Shown one piece after another: positions 7,487 to 9,870 of a DNA stretch of 9,870 nucleotides. The position numbers and the translations under genes are program-made. The DNA is from Betaproteobacteria bacterium (GTDB taxonomy: Bacteria; Pseudomonadota; Gammaproteobacteria; Burkholderiales; Burkholderiaceae_C). Every line of letters starts with the position of its first letter. Positions within the stretch are counted from its first letter, which is position 1. The stretch lies in the NCBI GenBank assembly GCA_009927195.1, contig RFNL01000319.1:1-9870 (forward strand), given 5' to 3'. The notes under the pieces were generated by a model. That model searched no databases, was not told the DNA's origin, and worked only from the letters and a program-made list of their open reading frames with translations.

Positions 7487-7586
7487 ATGATCGGCACCAA
7501 ACGGCAAAAATGAAGCCCGGCGCGGTTTTTTCGGATGCAATACCGCTGGGGCGTACAAACCACCGCCCCCAAAGGGGTCATCCCGA

Positions 7587-7615
7587 TTGAACCCGCGCTG
7601 GCAGTCAGATAAGCT
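7587..7615 (+). promoter_or_regulatory. Possible sigma-70 promoter for iorAB
   Basis: TTGAAC (7587-7592) and TAAGCT (7610-7615) are separated by 17 bases, with iorA starting 29 bases downstream of the second box. The first element matches the -35 consensus at four positions, the second matches -10 at three. The position fits a short leader, but such matches arise easily by chance and no operator was recognised. No convincing promoter for tpsB was found on the other strand of this 172-base gap. Confidence 0.25.
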
Positions 7616-7631
7616 TCTTCTTTTTACCTCC

Positions 7632-7636
7632 AAGGA
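7632..7636 (+). promoter_or_regulatory. Ribosome binding site for iorA
   Basis: AAGGA with 8 bases to the ATG at 7645, inside CCAAGGACTTTTCGC. It is a strong match at ideal spacing and fixes the iorA start. Confidence 0.8.
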
Positions 7637-7644
7637 CTTTTCGC

Positions 7645-8166
7645 ATGTTGAAACTGAGCATCAATGGCAAAAGCCATCAAGTCGATGTCGAGCCCGAAAT
7701 GCCCCTGTTGTGGGTGTTGCGCGATCAGCTGGGCATGACCGGCACCAAATTTGGTTGTGGCATTGCCCAATGCGGTGCTTGCACGGTGCATGTCAATGGT
7801 GAGCCCATGCGCTCCTGCGCTTATCCCGTGTCGGCCGCAGTGGGCAGTCAGGTGATGACGATTGAAGGCCTGTCCAAAGACGGCACACACCCGGTGCAAA
7901 TGGCTTGGAAAGCTTTGGATGTGCCCCAGTGCGGGTACTGCCAGTCCGGCCAAATTTTGGCGGCGGCCGCCTTGCTGCGCAAAAAACCCAAGCCCACCGA
8001 TGCCGACATCGATGAGGCCATGACCAATATCTGTCGCTGCGGCACCTATCAGCGCATCCGTGCGGCCATCCACTTGGCGGCCAAAACCGGCAAGGGCGTG
8101 GGCTCTGTGATTCACATGGTCAGCGACGCGGGTGAGGTGAACGCGTCCACAACCACCCAAGCCTGA
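7645..8166 (+). CDS. iorA: Isoquinoline 1-oxidoreductase alpha subunit-like (2Fe-2S)-binding protein
   Basis: Small electron-transfer subunit of a molybdenum hydroxylase of the xanthine oxidase family. It passes electrons from the molybdenum cofactor in IorB through two [2Fe-2S] clusters. 173 residues, slightly longer than the usual 150-160 because of a Ser/Thr-containing tail. Plant-ferredoxin-type cluster: Cys38, Cys43, Cys46 and Cys58 (CGIAQCGAC then SC). Second, helical cluster: Cys96, Cys99, Cys130 and Cys132 (QCGYCQSGQ then ICRCGT). All eight ligands are present. There is no signal peptide, so it would have to be exported together with Tat-bearing IorB. The ATG at 7645 follows AAGGA with 8-base spacing. 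iorB starts 11 bases after the stop. The fused FAD domain seen in xanthine dehydrogenases is absent. The subunit family is clear; the substrate (isoquinoline, another N-heterocycle or an aldehyde) cannot be told from sequence. Confidence 0.95.
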   Translation: MLKLSINGKSHQVDVEPEMPLLWVLRDQLGMTGTKFGCGIAQCGACTVHVNGEPMRSCAYPVSAAVGSQVMTIEGLSKDGTHPVQMAWKALDVPQCGYCQSGQILAAAALLRKKPKPTDADIDEAMTNICRCGTYQRIRAAIHLAAKTGKGVGSVIHMVSDAGEVNASTTTQA

Positions 8167-8171
8167 AAGGA
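8167..8171 (+). promoter_or_regulatory. Ribosome binding site for iorB
   Basis: AAGGA 6 bases before the ATG at 8178, lying in the 11-base gap after the iorA stop. It favours the first ATG over the second in-frame ATG at 8190 and is consistent with cotranslation from one mRNA. Confidence 0.8.
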
Positions 8172-8177
8172 AGCCAC

Positions 8178-9870
8178 ATGACACAACACATGACCACCCC
8201 CCGTTTGTCCCGCCGCGCTTTTGTGGTCAGCAGTGCCGCGGCTGGCGCTGGCCTGTCTTTGGGATTCCATTGGCCGGCGGGCGCGCAAACCAAGCCCGAT
8301 GAAGTTACCGAGGTCAATGCCTGGGTGGTGGTGCAGCCCGATGAGCGCTGCATCATCCGCGTGGCCCGGGCCGAGATGGGGCAGGGCACCCACACCGGAT
8401 TGGCCCAATTGGTCGCCGAGGAACTCGATTGCGACTGGTCGCAGGTCAAGGTGCAAATGATCACCCCTGGTCAAAACCTGGCACGCCAGCGGGTGTGGCG
8501 CGACATGTCCACGGGTGGCAGCCGAGGCATCCGCAGTTCGCACGACTACGTGCGCCAGGGCGGTGCGGCGGCGCGCACGGTGTTGTTGCAAGCCGCGGCC
8601 AACCAGTGGGGCGTGTCTGCTGCTGAACTGAATGTGGCCAAAGGGGTGATCACCCATGCCGCGTCCGGGCGCAAAACCACCTACGGCAAAGTCGCCAGCG
8701 CTGCGGCGCAAGTCAGCCCCCCCGACCCAAAAACCCTGGTGCTGCGCGATCCGCGCCAGTGGAAGATCGCGGGCAAGCCCATGAAGCGCCTGGACACGGC
8801 GCCCAAGGTGATGGGCCAACAAAAATACGCCATCGACACCCGCTTGCCGGGCATGGTGTACGCGGCCATCCAGGCCAGCCCGGTATTGGGTGGCAAGTTG
8901 GTCAGTTTTGAGTCGGCCAAGCTCAAGGGGCGCAAAGGCATTTTGGGTGTTTACAAAGTGGACGACAACGCGGTGGCGGTGGTGGCCGACAACTGGTGGC
9001 GTGCCAAAACCGCGCTGCAGGATTTGCCCATCGTGTGGAACGAGGCGGGCCATGGTCAAGAGAGCAGCGCCACGATTGCCGAGCGCCTCAAAGAGGGGCT
9101 GAGCTCGAGCCAAAATGTGTTTGCCGATGTGGATGTGGGCAATGTCACCCAAGCCATTGCCGGTGCGGCCAAGCGGGTGGAGGCGGTCTACAGCACCCCG
9201 TTTGTTGCCCACGCCTGCATGGAGCCGATGAACTGCACGGCGCTGGTGACCGACTACCGCGCCGAGGTGTGGGTGGCCAGTCAAAATGCCGAGGCTTCCT
9301 TGGCCGCCTTGTCCTCGGCCAGTGGTTTGCCGCTGGAAAAATGCGAGGTCTACAACCAAACCCTGGGCGGTGGCTTTGGCCGACGTGGCGGGCAGCAAGA
9401 CTATGTGCGCCAAGCGGCATTGCTGGGCAAGCAAATGCCCGGTGTGCCGGTCAAGCTGATTTGGAGCCGCGAAGAAGACATGGCCCAGGACTTCTACCGC
9501 CCGATTGGAATGTGCAAGCTTGAAGCCGGTTTGGATGCGCAGGGCAACCTGCTGGGCTTGCAGCTGCGGGTCTCGGGTCAGTCCATCAACGCGTATTTGT
9601 CGCCGCAAAACATCAAAGACGGCAAAGACCGCCGCCAATTGCAAGGTTATTGGCCCGAACCCCATGACGCGCAAATGGGCTATAGCGTGCCCCATCTGCG
9701 CACCGAATACGCCATGCGCAATTCGCATGTGCCCGTCGGCCCATGGCGCGGTGTCAATACCAACCAAAATGGTTTGTACCTGGAATGTTTTATGGAAGAA
9801 GTGGCCGCTGCGGCTGGGCGCGACCCGCTGGAGTTTCGGCGCGCCTTGATGAAAAACCACCCCAAGCACC
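8178..9870 (+). CDS. iorB: Isoquinoline 1-oxidoreductase beta subunit-like molybdopterin-binding hydroxylase (C-terminus beyond window)
   Basis: Catalytic subunit of a xanthine-oxidase-family molybdenum hydroxylase, which hydroxylates a carbon next to a ring nitrogen or an aldehyde using water as oxygen donor. The visible 564 codons are about three quarters of the usual 730-780 residues, with no stop before the right edge. A twin-arginine signal is plain: LSRRAFVV with Arg12-Arg13, then an Ala/Gly-rich h-region ending near AGAQ (about residue 37), so the enzyme should act in the periplasm or at the membrane. Cofactor-binding signatures: GQGTHTG at 68-74, CMEPMNC at 347-353, LGGGFGRRGG at 396-405 and VGPWRGVN at 520-527. 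The catalytic glutamate of the family lies beyond the window. ATG at 8178 has AAGGA 6 bases upstream; a second in-frame ATG at 8190 lacks comparable spacing. A cytochrome c partner and an XdhC-like maturation factor often sit downstream in this family but cannot be seen here. Confidence 0.94.
   Translation, partial: MTQHMTTPRLSRRAFVVSSAAAGAGLSLGFHWPAGAQTKPDEVTEVNAWVVVQPDERCIIRVARAEMGQGTHTGLAQLVAEELDCDWSQVKVQMITPGQNLARQRVWRDMSTGGSRGIRSSHDYVRQGGAAARTVLLQAAANQWGVSAAELNVAKGVITHAASGRKTTYGKVASAAAQVSPPDPKTLVLRDPRQWKIAGKPMKRLDTAPKVMGQQKYAIDTRLPGMVYAAIQASPVLGGKLVSFESAKLKGRKGILGVYKVDDNAVAVVADNWWRAKTALQDLPIVWNEAGHGQESSATIAERLKEGLSSSQNVFADVDVGNVTQAIAGAAKRVEAVYSTPFVAHACMEPMNCTALVTDYRAEVWVASQNAEASLAALSSASGLPLEKCEVYNQTLGGGFGRRGGQQDYVRQAALLGKQMPGVPVKLIWSREEDMAQDFYRPIGMCKLEAGLDAQGNLLGLQLRVSGQSINAYLSPQNIKDGKDRRQLQGYWPEPHDAQMGYSVPHLRTEYAMRNSHVPVGPWRGVNTNQNGLYLECFMEEVAAAAGRDPLEFRRALMKNHPKH

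Noticed and set aside
7511..7532. GC-rich stretch followed by six T on the plus strand, terminator-like
   Set aside because: No stable stem can be formed before the T run, and no plus-strand gene ends there; it lies upstream of iorA.
7202..7633. Open minus-strand frames starting in the intergenic gap upstream of tpsB (7202-7633 and 7084-7581)
   Set aside because: They overlap the signal and linker coding of TpsB in other frames and show no domain; codon pattern and the POTRA/barrel motifs support the tpsB frame.
8112..9869. A 585-codon minus-strand open frame covering iorB
   Set aside because: The plus frame carries the Tat motif and all molybdopterin-binding signatures of IorB; the antisense translation is His/Gly/Arg-rich with no recognisable family.

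Overview
The window holds two divergently oriented gene pairs. The DNA is GC-rich, favours CAA and TTG codons beside GC-rich ones, and carries protein families typical of freshwater Burkholderiales. A betaproteobacterium of the Comamonadaceae type (Limnohabitans, Rhodoferax or Curvibacter-like) is my best guess. This is an inference from style, not proof.

Left and centre, minus strand (7472 down to 1): a two-partner secretion locus. tpsB (7472-5514) encodes an FhaC/ShlB-type outer-membrane transporter. Directly downstream is tpsA, starting at 5502 (or 5541) and running off the left edge after 1,834 codons without a stop. The TpsA exoprotein has, in order: a signal peptide, an FhaB-like TPS secretion domain with an NPNG motif, a filamentous-haemagglutinin body, a GLUG-type segment, four MBG domains, and then two long arrays of an 8-residue repeat (27 and 48 units visible) separated by a Ser/Thr-rich spacer. 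The octad array is the most unusual part of the window. It keeps phase almost perfectly, and each unit carries a helix N-cap signature (hydrophobic-Ser/Thr-x-x-Gln-hydrophobic), so it may fold as a solenoid of very short helices rather than as the beta-helix expected of TpsA proteins.

The 172-base gap (7473-7644) separates the two divergent units and must hold both promoters. A good ribosome binding site precedes iorA, and another precedes the tpsB start.

Right, plus strand (7645 to the right edge): a two-gene molybdenum hydroxylase operon of the isoquinoline 1-oxidoreductase type. IorA carries two [2Fe-2S] clusters. IorB is a molybdopterin-binding subunit with a twin-arginine signal and is cut by the right edge. 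IorA has no signal of its own and is presumably exported in complex with IorB. The two gene pairs show no functional link beyond sharing a promoter region.

Both edge-crossing genes (tpsA and iorB) were read by direct translation across their whole visible length and contain no internal stop or frameshift. No tRNA, rRNA, CRISPR array, insertion sequence or integrase was seen.
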